This document shows positions 21,496 through 31,190 of a DNA stretch of 64,000 nucleotides, in pieces; the stretch's first letter is position 1; the number at the start of each line of letters is the position of its first letter. Both the position numbers and the translations under genes were made by a program. The stretch is from Symsagittifera roscoffensis (taxonomy: Eukaryota > Xenacoelomorpha > Acoela > Convolutidae). The notes under the pieces are model-generated. The model was not told the DNA's origin. It worked only from the letters and a program-made list of their open reading frames with translations, and searched no databases. Where the stretch lies: assembly GCF_963678635.1 (NCBI RefSeq), contig NC_087067.1:8475716-8539715 (forward strand), written 5' to 3'.

Positions 21496-22595
21496 CTACC
21501 TGTTCAATGCGTTTTCTAACACCGGATCTATGGTGTTTTGGGGTCCTTTAAACCGATCTTTTAGGAACACCAAGGGAGCTCTTTCGATTCTTTGTTTTTC
21601 TTGTTGTGTAAGCCACCGAATTGGTTTTCGTGTTCTAATATTTGCTATGTCATTTTTGGGGTTTTCGGCGAGAAACGACCGTTTAACCTTTTGTAAATCA
21701 TAGGGTATATTATTAAGTGGAAGGTGCGCACCTATTGGGAATTTACGTAGCAGGGCCTGGTCGAACAGTTCATCGTCGTCTGTGTCCGACAGTAAGGGTT
21801 GTTTCCGTTGCGTTTGTTTCGTTTGCTCTTTCGTTGTCTCAGGGATGGCCCGTTTAGGGATTGTGTGTCCTGGGGTCCTGGTTCCTACCACCTGTGACGA
21901 TGGTCCTGCTGGTTCGTAAGAGGGTTCAGGAAGATATGTCTGTTTGTACACAACACTGAGCTCATCCTCGCTATTGAGATCCCTATTCCAGATGGCCTCA
22001 GGCGTGAGGGCGGATTTTGTAAGCATCTTTTCATCTAGGCACGAAAGTTTTGTATTTTCCCATGATAGATTAGAAATTTTAGGTGTAGTGCAAATATTAG
22101 TTAATGGTGTGTTTGGTTTACGCCCATAGTGCGCCTCAAACGGTGTAATTTTTGTTGTGGCGTGTGGGGTAATGCGCAGTGTTTTGATTAATTCCGCCAC
22201 ATCTGACGCTAGTTTGTATGGTGTGTTATTCTTATCTATCTTCATTATAGAGAGACGAGTTTTCAGAGTTCTAATTAGTCTTTCCACCATGCCCATGGAG
22301 CGATGGTCATCCACTGGAGCAAATATTAATTTAATGTTATTGCTTTTGCAGTAGATCATAAATTTCTTAGCCCGAAACCCTTGAGCTTGGTCGCACCGGA
22401 TATTTCTTGGTACCCCTTGGTTGACCAAATGTGTTTGCATAAATCTTATGATTGTGTCTGCTTTGTTATTCGCTACTACTTTTGCGTATGGGAATCGCGA
22501 GAACCTATCTACCCCGACCAGAATGTACACGTCTTTATCGTTCTCATCCGGTAGCGGTCCAGCAAAATCCAGCTGGATTTCCTCGTTCGGTTCTA
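21496..22595 (-). CDS. pol: Integrase catalytic core (broken pol segment)
   Basis: This is the rve-type integrase core that inserts the cDNA. In this frame the first catalytic Asp lies in QLDFAGPL at about 22567, followed by VDRFSRFPYAKV. The second Asp is in RCDQAQGF and the Glu in GMVERLIRTLK; 35 residues separate those two, the D,D35E spacing. The frame differs from the preceding zinc-finger segment; the change falls near the A-run at 22623-22632 and looks like a one-base indel. The segment ends with a TAG at 21496 and carries a polar C-terminal extension. The catalytic residues are all present, but the protein cannot be made as one piece without frame change. Confidence 0.9.
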
Positions 22596-23825
22596 CTACG
22601 GCGTCAAGACTAGTATAGTGTTTTTCCCGGAGATCACCCGAAGGTTCTTACCTTTGGTGCGGCACTCCTTGCAATTCTGTGCTGCCGTCACTATGTCCCG
22701 GTGGAGGTATGGATACCAAATATGTTTGGCAGCTTCTAACATACTGCCTTGTCCTGGGTGGGTTAAGTGAATTGAGTCCAATACAATATGTCTAAGTTGT
22801 TTCGGGATTACTACTCTGTCGTCATAGAGTAGCACATTGTCTCGGACTGACAAACGGTCGCGCACGTTATAAAAATAAGGGCCGTAACAGGCTTTTATTT
22901 GTTCCCACTTTTGGTTTCTGATCATGTTGATCAGAGGCTGGAGGTTTCTGTCGCGTTTTGTGGCGGCCGCAATGAAATCCACGTCCAGTGCCTTTCTGAG
23001 ATTCTTTCGGAAGAGGGGCACATCTTCGTCCTCCATTGAGATTGCTTGACACTCCGTTTGTTCCTCTGGGTCCGTTTGGCATAGCTGATCTGATTTCCTG
23101 ACGAATGTGAAGCTATCTTGTGAGGGAATTACTTGATGACGAACATCGCTAAAGGACAGTGTGGATTGGCCTGGTTCTACGGACATTTCAGCGAATGACG
23201 TATGTTTGGCAGGTGGAAACGATAAAGTTGTCTGTTGGCCGCTGTGGCATTTCCTCATGATTCTTTTGAAAGGGGGTAATGACATTCCTGTCTGCAATTG
23301 GCGGCTCATGTTGTTAGCGGCTGGGTTAATATATGTTGAATTAAAATACACTTGTTGTTGTTGATGACTACTTGCTATTTCTTCTTTACGTAATTGATTT
23401 GTTGAAGGCTGGTGGCAAATGTTTGAATTATCCGGACTATAGTTTAAAATGTTTCGATTTGATTGAGAGAAATTTATAAATTTTGATCGTGACGGAGAGT
23501 GACTGTTTGAGAGAGAATGATCATTAACAGTGAAATGTGTTTCTTTTGTGTGCGAAAGTGAACGATTAAAGTTTTCGTTCCGGTCGAGCTGTAATGTGCT
23601 TAGAAATCCGTATGGATTTTCAATCATTTCGATATTAGCTATAGTGCTGTCTTGAAATTCCAGGCAAGAAATGAAATCGTCTATGAGTGCGACAACAAAA
23701 TGTTCATCCCAATATGCGGGAGGTTGTGGTTTTCCTACCGGATGGCGCGAAATATAGTCTATTAAGCCCATTTTACTGCCGGAAAGGTGTTTGATGTCAA
23801 AATCGAATGGAATAAGACGGTCAAT
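22596..23825 (-). CDS. pol: End of RNase H, linker and integrase zinc finger (broken pol segment)
   Basis: It continues the gag-pol frame after the in-frame TGA at 23826-23828. The first codons give the usual end of the connection region (DYISRHP). About 250 residues of Ser/Asn/Gln-rich linker follow, longer than usual. Then comes the integrase N-terminal region: RNLQPLINMI, VVIPKQLRHIVL, the His pair in IHLTHPG and the Cys pair in NCKECR, an HHCC zinc-binding module. The ATG at 23769-23771 is internal to the polyprotein rather than a true start. The frame closes at TAG 22596-22598 just after the frame change. Confidence 0.85.
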   Translation of the reverse strand: MDRLIPFDFDIKHLSGSKMGLIDYISRHPVGKPQPPAYWDEHFVVALIDDFISCLEFQDSTIANIEMIENPYGFLSTLQLDRNENFNRSLSHTKETHFTVNDHSLSNSHSPSRSKFINFSQSNRNILNYSPDNSNICHQPSTNQLRKEEIASSHQQQQVYFNSTYINPAANNMSRQLQTGMSLPPFKRIMRKCHSGQQTTLSFPPAKHTSFAEMSVEPGQSTLSFSDVRHQVIPSQDSFTFVRKSDQLCQTDPEEQTECQAISMEDEDVPLFRKNLRKALDVDFIAAATKRDRNLQPLINMIRNQKWEQIKACYGPYFYNVRDRLSVRDNVLLYDDRVVIPKQLRHIVLDSIHLTHPGQGSMLEAAKHIWYPYLHRDIVTAAQNCKECRTKGKNLRVISGKNTILVLTP

Positions 23826-26555
23826 TCATCTGGTTAGGCGACTTTGATAAGTTTTATTACTTTTATTGCTATTTAGGGCACTAACCAAAGCTTGATGATC
23901 AGTAATTAGTGTAAAGCGGCGGCCATACAGATAATATTTAAAATGATCAATAGCCCATACCGCAGCTGGGAGTTCCAATTCATTTACTGAATATTTATTT
24001 TCACATGCATTTAGGAATCTGGACGCGCACGCCACCGTACCCCATCCGTCTGGAGTTTCCTGTTCGAGAGCAGCTCCTATACCCTCGCGGCTGGCGTCAC
24101 AGACTATCCGTGTTTCTCGGTTGCTCACAAAGTGACGATTTTCTGTGATGTTTCGCACCGCTGTCAGGATTGTCTGAAATGCCTTTTCATGTTCTTGGTT
24201 CCAAACATAGTGAAATTTAGAAGAAGATGATAAGAGCGGCCTTAATGGTGTGCACAATTGTGCCAGGTTGGGTATAAATTTATTTAGATGATGAATCGAA
24301 CCCATAAAACTTTTTAGTTGTTTGAAGGTTTTAGGGTGTTGTAGATTAGTGATCGCTTCGGTTTTCTTGTGCATTGGTATTGTCCCGTATTCATTTATTA
24401 TGAATCCCAGCCATTCGACCTCTTTACAGCCGAATTTGCATTTGTTTAAAGAAATCGCCATATTTTCCTGATCCAGTTTATCTAATACTTTTTTCAGTTT
24501 GTCCATGTGTTGTTCTTTTGTTCCGTGAGATATAATTAATATATCATCTAGAAACGCGAAAGTATCTTTTTCGTTGTTTAACGTTAGGTCAATGGCTTTC
24601 TGGAATTCTGCGGGCATGTCCGTGAGCCCGTAAAGTCCTGTTTGGAACTGATAGGTTCCCGTCGCTTGTCCACCGATTATACTAAAGTTACACTGCGTTT
24701 TAGTTTTTTCATCTAATTTCAATTGGCTATATGCATATCGGAGATCGATGGTAGAAAAATATGTTGTGCCTGGTTTGCCATTTCCCTCCTGAGCTGATTG
24801 TGCCACATTGTCGAGCAGAACGTCGATGTTAGGCATCTGATACTTGTTTTTATGTATCGCTTTGTTGATTTGTTTTGAGTCCATGGCTAACTTGATTGAC
24901 TGATCTTTCTTTACCGTGATAACGATTGGACTAATAAATTGTTTGTCGCTACAACTGTCGAGCTTCACGATATGGCCTTGGTCAATTAAAGATTTAAGTT
25001 CTTGTTCAACTTTTTCCTGAATATGAATCGGGATTCGGCGGCCCTTTTGTTGAAGTGCCTTGAAGTCATGTAAGAATTTCGTATGAACTTCATGGTTTTT
25101 AGATCGGCCGATACGGGTGCACAACCCTGGATATGCTGTTTTAACCCAGTTTGTGATGGCCGTGTCTGATTGTTCTGGATCTGTAATGTAATTGATTGAC
25201 TTACCAGTTGATTTTTCCTGTTGAAGGTGAATGCCTAGTTGCGGGAGCAAATTGCGACCCAGGATGTTTGCTCGTTTATCATCAACCACCACGAATGGCG
25301 CTGTGTTGATTGTCCAGCCTCCTGATTCTATAGGGGCAATCAGCCTGCCGAACGCAGGGATTTTGTAACCGTTGTAGCAGACCATTCTAATTGCCTCGTT
25401 ATTTTGGTTGAGCTGATTACGTCGAGTTCGTGGCACCGTATTTTCTAATATGACCGCTGTTTTGTTATTTACAAACGATGTTGGGGATCCTGTGTATGCA
25501 ATGAAGGTAATGCTGTTCGTCCCAATTTTAACTCGAATAAGGTGTCCTATTAAGTCGTTTGTTGTTAAGTTTCCTGCCGTTTCTTCTTCGTAGTGTACCG
25601 CATTTACGCTGTTGTCATCTGGATTTATGAATTCCCATCCCGGGACGACATCCCCTGCCTGGAGATAGTCGACATACGCTGCTATGTCGGTGTCCTGGAC
25701 ATTCACTTCGAGATTTGCTTCTTCGCTGATAGCATTAACATTGGAAGAGTTGCAGAGTCGTGCGTAGTGTCCTCTTTTTGTGCACTTATTGCAAATCTTG
25801 TCTTTTGCTGGACATTGTTGGAGGTGACCGGGTCCGAACGGATTACCGCACTTAAAACAAGATTGCTTTCTGTCTCTGTTTTGTCGTTGCGAGCTTCCCC
25901 GCTGTGTTTGTCCTCGACCGCTATTGTTTCCTCTTCTGTTATTACGGTACGGGTCCCCTCCTCTTCTTTGAATGAACCCAACTGGTTCTGTTTTTATACC
26001 CGTTTGTTGAGAAGGATTAGTCGTGGAACCCTGCTTGCGGATTTGGATTTGATTTTCCAACCCTTTTTCTCTGCGTATGGCGTATTCAAACGCTTGCTCT
26101 GGGGATTTGGTCTCGGCTAGTAGATCTTTTTGTACTTCATCATTTGTCATATTCGCTGTGAATAAATCTCGAATAATCTCTGTTTCTAATGTGTAGCTTC
26201 TGACTTTTATGTCGGCTTCCTCCCATGGTATTCCATCCACGGTGGGTCCCAAGTTGTCCAGTTGGGCACATTGGTTGTCCCATTGTATCTTTTTTTCTTG
26301 GTTACGAATGTTCCTGTCCCTGGTTTGTGCTTGAGTTTCCCCTTCTATAGGGAGTTCATAACCGGGTTCTTGCGGTTTTCTCACTGCAGGTGGATCTCGT
26401 AATAACTTTTGCAGGTTTATGCCATCTTTTGCGACAATTCCTAAGTAGAGTTGCTGGTTCCACTTCTCCCACTCTGTTGGCGGTTCCGCCGAGGCTTTTT
26501 GCCAGAATGGGGCAATGCCGAGTGGGTTTTTTGTTGTAAGTGCTGGCTGCGCCAT
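23826..26555 (-). CDS. gag-pol: Gag-protease-reverse transcriptase-RNase H polyprotein
   Basis: This 909-codon ORF starts at ATG 26555. Residues 1-230 are gag-like and end in an Arg/Gly/Asn-rich patch. Zinc knuckles follow at C233/C236/H244/C248 (CX2CX7HX4C) and C255/C258/H263/C268 (canonical CX2CX4HX4C). The retropepsin region is at about 335-445; its active-site triplet reads YTG at 354-356 where Asp-Thr/Ser-Gly is expected, which predicts loss of protease activity. RT spans about 500-750, with FLDD at 678-681 as the catalytic motif. RNase H has D820, an acidic NELEL at about 858-862 and D886. The ORF ends at TGA after RLTR, where relatives have Trp, so a single-base nonsense change truncates pol. 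Gag and pol share one frame with no shift between them. Confidence 0.95.
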   Translation of the reverse strand: MAQPALTTKNPLGIAPFWQKASAEPPTEWEKWNQQLYLGIVAKDGINLQKLLRDPPAVRKPQEPGYELPIEGETQAQTRDRNIRNQEKKIQWDNQCAQLDNLGPTVDGIPWEEADIKVRSYTLETEIIRDLFTANMTNDEVQKDLLAETKSPEQAFEYAIRREKGLENQIQIRKQGSTTNPSQQTGIKTEPVGFIQRRGGDPYRNNRRGNNSGRGQTQRGSSQRQNRDRKQSCFKCGNPFGPGHLQQCPAKDKICNKCTKRGHYARLCNSSNVNAISEEANLEVNVQDTDIAAYVDYLQAGDVVPGWEFINPDDNSVNAVHYEEETAGNLTTNDLIGHLIRVKIGTNSITFIAYTGSPTSFVNNKTAVILENTVPRTRRNQLNQNNEAIRMVCYNGYKIPAFGRLIAPIESGGWTINTAPFVVVDDKRANILGRNLLPQLGIHLQQEKSTGKSINYITDPEQSDTAITNWVKTAYPGLCTRIGRSKNHEVHTKFLHDFKALQQKGRRIPIHIQEKVEQELKSLIDQGHIVKLDSCSDKQFISPIVITVKKDQSIKLAMDSKQINKAIHKNKYQMPNIDVLLDNVAQSAQEGNGKPGTTYFSTIDLRYAYSQLKLDEKTKTQCNFSIIGGQATGTYQFQTGLYGLTDMPAEFQKAIDLTLNNEKDTFAFLDDILIISHGTKEQHMDKLKKVLDKLDQENMAISLNKCKFGCKEVEWLGFIINEYGTIPMHKKTEAITNLQHPKTFKQLKSFMGSIHHLNKFIPNLAQLCTPLRPLLSSSSKFHYVWNQEHEKAFQTILTAVRNITENRHFVSNRETRIVCDASREGIGAALEQETPDGWGTVACASRFLNACENKYSVNELELPAAVWAIDHFKYYLYGRRFTLITDHQALVSALNSNKSNKTYQSRLTR
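26538..26554 (-). other. Primer-binding site
   Basis: Read on the minus strand, TGGCGCAGCCAGCACTT follows the 5' LTR with no spacer. TGG pairs with the CCA end of a tRNA; the specific tRNA is not assigned. The gag ATG uses the last A of the LTR and the TG of this site. Confidence 0.75.
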
Positions 26556-26922
26556 GTTATACCCTCAACCGTTGGGTGAGGTATACACTGTGTAATCTAT
26601 GTAGTCAAAGTCTATGCTTGATCGCTAACTGAGAATAGAATACGAAGAGATAGAGAACAACTTAAATTCAGTTACGAAAGTTAAGTCTGATTCGAATCTG
26701 ACCTCGAAATCATGAGAGAGACAGAGACTCATAAATAACTATTGAATATGGTGTTAGGTTTAATAGGTACTTAATTTAGATCAGACTTCTATATAGTTCA
26801 GTTTACATAAGTATATATGGTTAGCACTCAAGATGGATATACTGTCTTAGGTAGACATAGTTCTAATATATCCGAATGGATATCAGTTCATATCGGTACC
26901 TACTGTATCCGTATGGATAACA
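26555..26922 (-). repeat. 5' LTR of the retrotransposon
   Basis: A 368-bp copy with TG..CA ends. It differs from 19619-19986 by five substitutions. It should hold the promoter and poly(A) signals, but I could not place them with confidence. Confidence 0.95.
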
Positions 26923-27227
26923 ATATCGTTCAACAGCCAGACAAAATGTTAAAAATAGTTGAGACCAAATTGGTAAACTCTCTGAGGAACTTCAGTAAAG
27001 GATATAACAACGCAGTAGAGCTGATAAACCGCAAAGGTTGCTTAGTGTTCCCACATCGGAGCCTGAGTCAGGTGATGGCATTAAAAACAATTGAGATATC
27101 TGCGGTGCACAGAGGATCTATGAAAAGCTATGAGATTAGGGTATGGGGTGTTTTCACACAGTCTTGGGATATTTTTCCCCACGTTCCAGCTTGTAATTTG
27201 GATAATGCAGTGAGACTCCAGGGATAA
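26923..27227 (+). CDS. Truncated coding fragment abutting the LTR, unrecognised
   Basis: From the first base after the LTR, one frame stays open for about 100 codons to TAA at 27225-27227. The longer frame that starts in the LTR (ATG 26817) is a read-through artefact. The fragment has a balanced amino-acid composition and codon-like GC, unlike the surrounding spacer: strings such as RKGCLVFPHRSLSQVM, KSYEIRVWGVFTQSWDIF and HVPACNLDNAV. I do not recognise the family. It appears cut by the LTR insertion or by recombination; no matching 5' half is seen to the left of the element. Confidence 0.4.
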
Positions 27228-27420
27228 TAATCGATTTCAATCGATTTTCGTAGTCAAACAAGTTGGCATTATAATCGATTATATATACAGTTTGGGACCA
27301 CGCGATCGATTATTAGCGATTAGAATCCATTATTTCTACCAAAAAAATGATTATAATCCATTTAAAATCCATGTTAATGGATTATATAGGATTATAATCT
27401 CTATAAATTTTTGTCAATTA
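27228..27420. repeat. ATTATAATCGATTATAAT palindrome cluster
   Basis: Variants of ATAATCGATTATAATCC/GG recur on both strands over 190 bp. The core is a perfect 18-bp palindrome. Similar clusters lie at 38940-39030, 39500-39760 and 49775-49935. Confidence 0.7.
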
Positions 27421-27519
27421 ATCTGAAAAAATGTGCAGCTGTTTCTGTATTACTCACAATCTAGTCAATTTCTAAACCTACTTACAGTTAGTTAAATTTT
27501 GAAAAACCATGCTTCTGCA

Positions 27520-28005
27520 CCCAGCCTCAACCCCACCCTATCTACCCAAGCTACGTACAATCTACCCCCTATCACCTACCGTACCCACCTTACGCACATC
27601 TCCTCCCATTTTTTGGGGGGCAGGGGGGGATGGTGTGGAGGGTAAGGATCTGTGTTCATGATTGAACAACCTGATGAAAAAATCTTCCTGCAGTTTGAAG
27701 CACATATGGTGACGATGATTATTCCAGCATCTAAAGTAACCACCATTTTGATAGATCATAGAATCAACATGAGTGTGAAACGAAGTTAACTCGAAAACAA
27801 TATTAAAACAATTTCCAAACAAAGGTTATGAAACCAAGGTTGACCCTCACCCCCTAGGAAAACGTATCGAATAAGCGAAGTACGGAGGTACATCCCACCC
27901 CTCAGAGCGCGGTACAGAGGTAATCTCACCCCCTCCTGAGGAAGAAGGCAAGAAAAACCACCCCCAGTGCGGTACCCTACTACCCCCCCCCCCCCCCTCA
28001 AACGA
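27520..28005. repeat. C-rich low-complexity DNA with 15-C run
   Basis: The plus strand is rich in CCCC tracts, with GGGGGGCAGGGGGGG near 27615 and a run of 15 C at 27983-27997. The ORFs here (86 and 71 codons) are proline/glycine artefacts. Confidence 0.6.
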
Positions 28006-30028
28006 AAGCCATGTCAATCTGTACACTCTAAAAGTTTACCGGGTAAATTAATCCGACAAGTTATCGCGTGATACAAAAAAATGTCTAACACGCAAATATT
28101 TTCAGTAAATCGATTGGTATTACCCGATAAAAAATAACCGTCTGCCAAAAAATTGTGTGAAAAACCCAATGTTGCAAAAAAAACTACTTGTTTCGTTATC
28201 ACACATATTTAACCTTGAAAATCAAAACTGAAAGGATATTTAGTGTCATTTTAAAAAATGGTTAAGCAAGGGAGATTAGAAGTCAAACTTTTTAAAGATT
28301 ACACATTCAAATCTATCGCTCAAATTTAGTTTTTTTTTTCTTTTTAGTATACTCAATAAAAATATACTCATCCGCTGTTGCTTTAAAAAAAGAGCTAAAA
28401 AACTTCAGGTATCAGAAAACAGGGCGAAGGTTTGGAGAATAAAATGTGCAAAAGCTGTTTTAATTAGTCGCTTTACATATGCAAGATTGAAACTCATCTG
28501 TCCCAGTTCGATAGGTCTCAAATGTCCAGTTCTCACCCAAAACAAAATGCGTTGCTTCCTTTAGTCATGATGCTCATTAATTGATACTCGAAAAAAAATC
28601 AAAAGTAAATACAGCATTTGGATGTTTAAAAAACAATTTAAGCAAGTAAAAAATTAACATCAATCTAAGTTGAGTGTTCATATAGCTTTATTAGATGTGA
28701 AACTTATAAAAATGCGACTTAATCTCATCAGAGCGTGAAAAAAATCTCTTCCACTAAAACTATGCAATTCTTTGCTTGTTCGTCAGCAGCGCACATAATA
28801 CTTGGTTTCCGGATCTGAAACTAAGTTTTATGCTTGAATGTTGCAACACAAGAAAAAACATAGAGAATTATAAGAAATTGCTTATGAATTGGTCTTTATA
28901 ATTATTTCCAGGAAGTTTTTGTTCTGTCCGAACAGTTTGAAGCACCATAAGTATTTCTATAGATTTTGTCTTTCTTGTAGTTTTGATAGAATCTGAGTCA
29001 ATTATCTTTATCTACAAAAGCAAAGATCGAAATCACATGTTCCTGATATTGATGCAATAATTGCATTGCTACACGAAATTGTGGTCTATTGTATGTAGTA
29101 CCCGGAATTGGAAAGAAACAGCATTAAATACCAAGCTGTTTTCTATAAAAGCCAAAAACAATTTTCAGACAGAAATTTGAAAAAGAAAAACGTTACAGGG
29201 GGTAAGAAGCTCATGCCATGTCGAGCTGTAACCTCATCTTTCATTGTGACGAATACTTTTGAATTAAAATAGGAAACATAAAATTGGAGTTTAGGTACTG
29301 ACTGTCTTTTTGGTTATATTAGTCTGCAATTCTCACCAAAAGAGTTGTCATATCTCAGTATTGACTTTTTTTATAAATAGTTTTGCCCAGCACAAACTAT
29401 GCTCCTTTTGTATGCTAAAGAGAGAGACGCATGACACACTGTTTGTCCAATGAGTCGCCTAACCCGGTTCTATCGGACGGCTTGCTGATCAAATGCCTCA
29501 ATGAAACAATGAACTTTGTGTATGTTTTTTGTAACTTATACACGGTGAGTTGAATTTTAAATACTGCTTCAAAGAATTTTCTCTTTAATTGTGAAAACCA
29601 TAAATATGCCGAGTTTTTATGCGGTGATGGCACTCATCGGGCGTGCTGCTGGCTTGATGAGTCAAACAACTGGCTTCCTTCAGGCTTGCCTTTTCCTTTT
29701 TTGCATTCATTAGTTTTTGTATCAGGGTCATGGTTAATCTAAAGCAGGAAAATAAGTGCTTTTTTGTTCTTTTTACTTTCTAGCTGAAAATAATTCTAAG
29801 AATCAAGCTAGTGCTTGTTTTATATTGTAAGGAGCTCTTTTTTGGTTTTTGCGTGTTCGATGAGTCGCCTAATTGCCTTCTTTCAGCCATGTTTTGCCTA
29901 TCGAGCGCTTTCACAAAACACTGAAAGTTTTGTCTGTTTTGTTTTGTTTTGACGTTGATTTTAAAGCTGTTTCTTAGCGCTTTTTAAGCTTTCCCTCTGA
30001 TCAAATTATAAGTGCTCAACGATTTATA
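28006..30028. other. Spacer, no supported gene
   Basis: No gene recognised. GATGAG(T/C)CGCCTAA-like words recur at about 29450 and 29860, with related text near 29650, suggesting a degraded local repeat. Confidence 0.4.
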
Positions 30029-30550
30029 GTCATGTGCCGATGCACGAAAAATTGTGTACATTCACACACTTTATCAGAGCAAAAAGGATGCACGTTTTTG
30101 TAGCCATTTACAAGTTTTTCGTTTAAAATTGCACGATTTGTGTCGTATGTTCTACCCAAAAAATTGTTTTTTTTTCTGCACCAAAACTTTAAATTTTTGG
30201 GTAAATTTTACTTAAGTAAACGCGTTAATCGTACAAAAGGAAAGATTTATTTTACACGATATATTTTGTTATTTCCACACGAAAAACATCATTTTTCTCC
30301 GTAAAAGTTACACAATTAATTTATCATTGAAAATCAAATGTTTTTTTTCTAATGTTTATCACAATTACTTGTGTTTTTAAATACGACCAAATTCCGGTTT
30401 TTTAAAAAGTACAGGATTAATTGCGTAAAACAAACGACACAAATCGTGCAAATCGTGAAAAATCATGTAAATGGCTACAAAACTGTGTGACCCTTTTTTA
30501 ACCATAAACCGTGTGAATCTACACGATATTAAGCGTGTTAGCACATGACA
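30029..30550. mobile_element. Inverted-repeat (foldback/MITE-like) element, about 520 bp
   Basis: The left arm (30029-30150) begins GTCATGTGC and contains TTTTGTAGCCATTTACA and GCACGATTTGTGTCGT. The right arm (30425-30550) contains the complements (ACGACACAAATCGTGC, TGTAAATGGCTACAAAA) and ends GCACATGAC. The arms are about 120 bp and imperfect. There is no coding capacity, and a target duplication could not be defined. Confidence 0.7.
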
Positions 30551-31190
30551 CTGTTTTAGAATAATGTGAATAGGGGTTGTTAACAAGGTGTGGGCTTTTT
30601 TAGGGGACAGGGGGTACGCGTGCAGTATTTTTAACGCAAATGTAATTAAATGTAATTATTTTAACGTATTGTTACGACAAATGTAATTAAGGGGTAAGAA
30701 TGGTAAGAATTGTGTTAGTATTTAAGAGGAGGGGGAGAGAGACAAGTAGGAAAATAACAAAGATAAATTAAAACAAAGTTTTCCTGTTGCCAAATGTAAA
30801 ACAAAAGTTAGCGGTTGCAACGTTCAAGCTTCGAATAATTAGTTTCAAGATTTTATAAAAGTCAGGCTCTTACTCCTAAAAATCTATTATAATCCATTAT
30901 AGGTTGAGACGCTATGTTGATCTAAATTACATAGGTCAAAACTTTAAGTTGAACTAAAATTGATACCGTACACGGAGCTTGATAATGTGATATGAAATCA
31001 ATGCTTAGATGCAAACTAATTTTTCGAAATAGAATGATTTTTTTTATCGCAATTTTTGACGGTAAAGTTTTATCAATAAAAAAAGTAGTTTTTCGAAACT
31101 TCGAGGTTGTTATGAGAGCAAAATTTTACGCTAGTTCTGAGGATGGTCATACAAAAAATCTTAATAAAAACATGCAAGAAAAGGTAGATG
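30551..31190. other. Spacer, no supported gene
   Basis: Holds a G-rich stretch near 30725 and one CTATTATAATCCATTATAGG motif at about 30885, akin to the palindrome clusters. The 77-codon ORF at 30992-31225 is unsupported. Confidence 0.4.

Larger units (their letters stand above)
19619..26922 (-). mobile_element. Ty3/gypsy-type LTR retrotransposon, 7.3 kb
   Basis: Two 368-bp direct LTRs enclose, on the minus strand, a primer-binding site, gag with two zinc knuckles, protease, reverse transcriptase, RNase H, integrase, a further serine- and proline-rich ORF, and a polypurine tract. The order RT-RNase H-integrase defines the Ty3/gypsy class. The LTRs differ at 5 of 368 positions, so the insertion is fairly young. 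It is defective: the protease Asp is replaced, a TGA stop lies at the end of RNase H, and the frame changes within the integrase region and after it. No target-site duplication is visible. GC content is clearly higher than the surrounding DNA. There is no membrane-protein (env) ORF. Confidence 0.95.

Noticed and set aside
20417-23364. Plus-strand ORFs of 60-111 codons opposite the retrotransposon genes
   Set aside because: They are shadows of the minus-strand pol frames.
25593-26120. 175-codon plus-strand ORF
   Set aside because: It is antisense to the gag zinc-knuckle region, whose minus-strand reading is clearly the real one.
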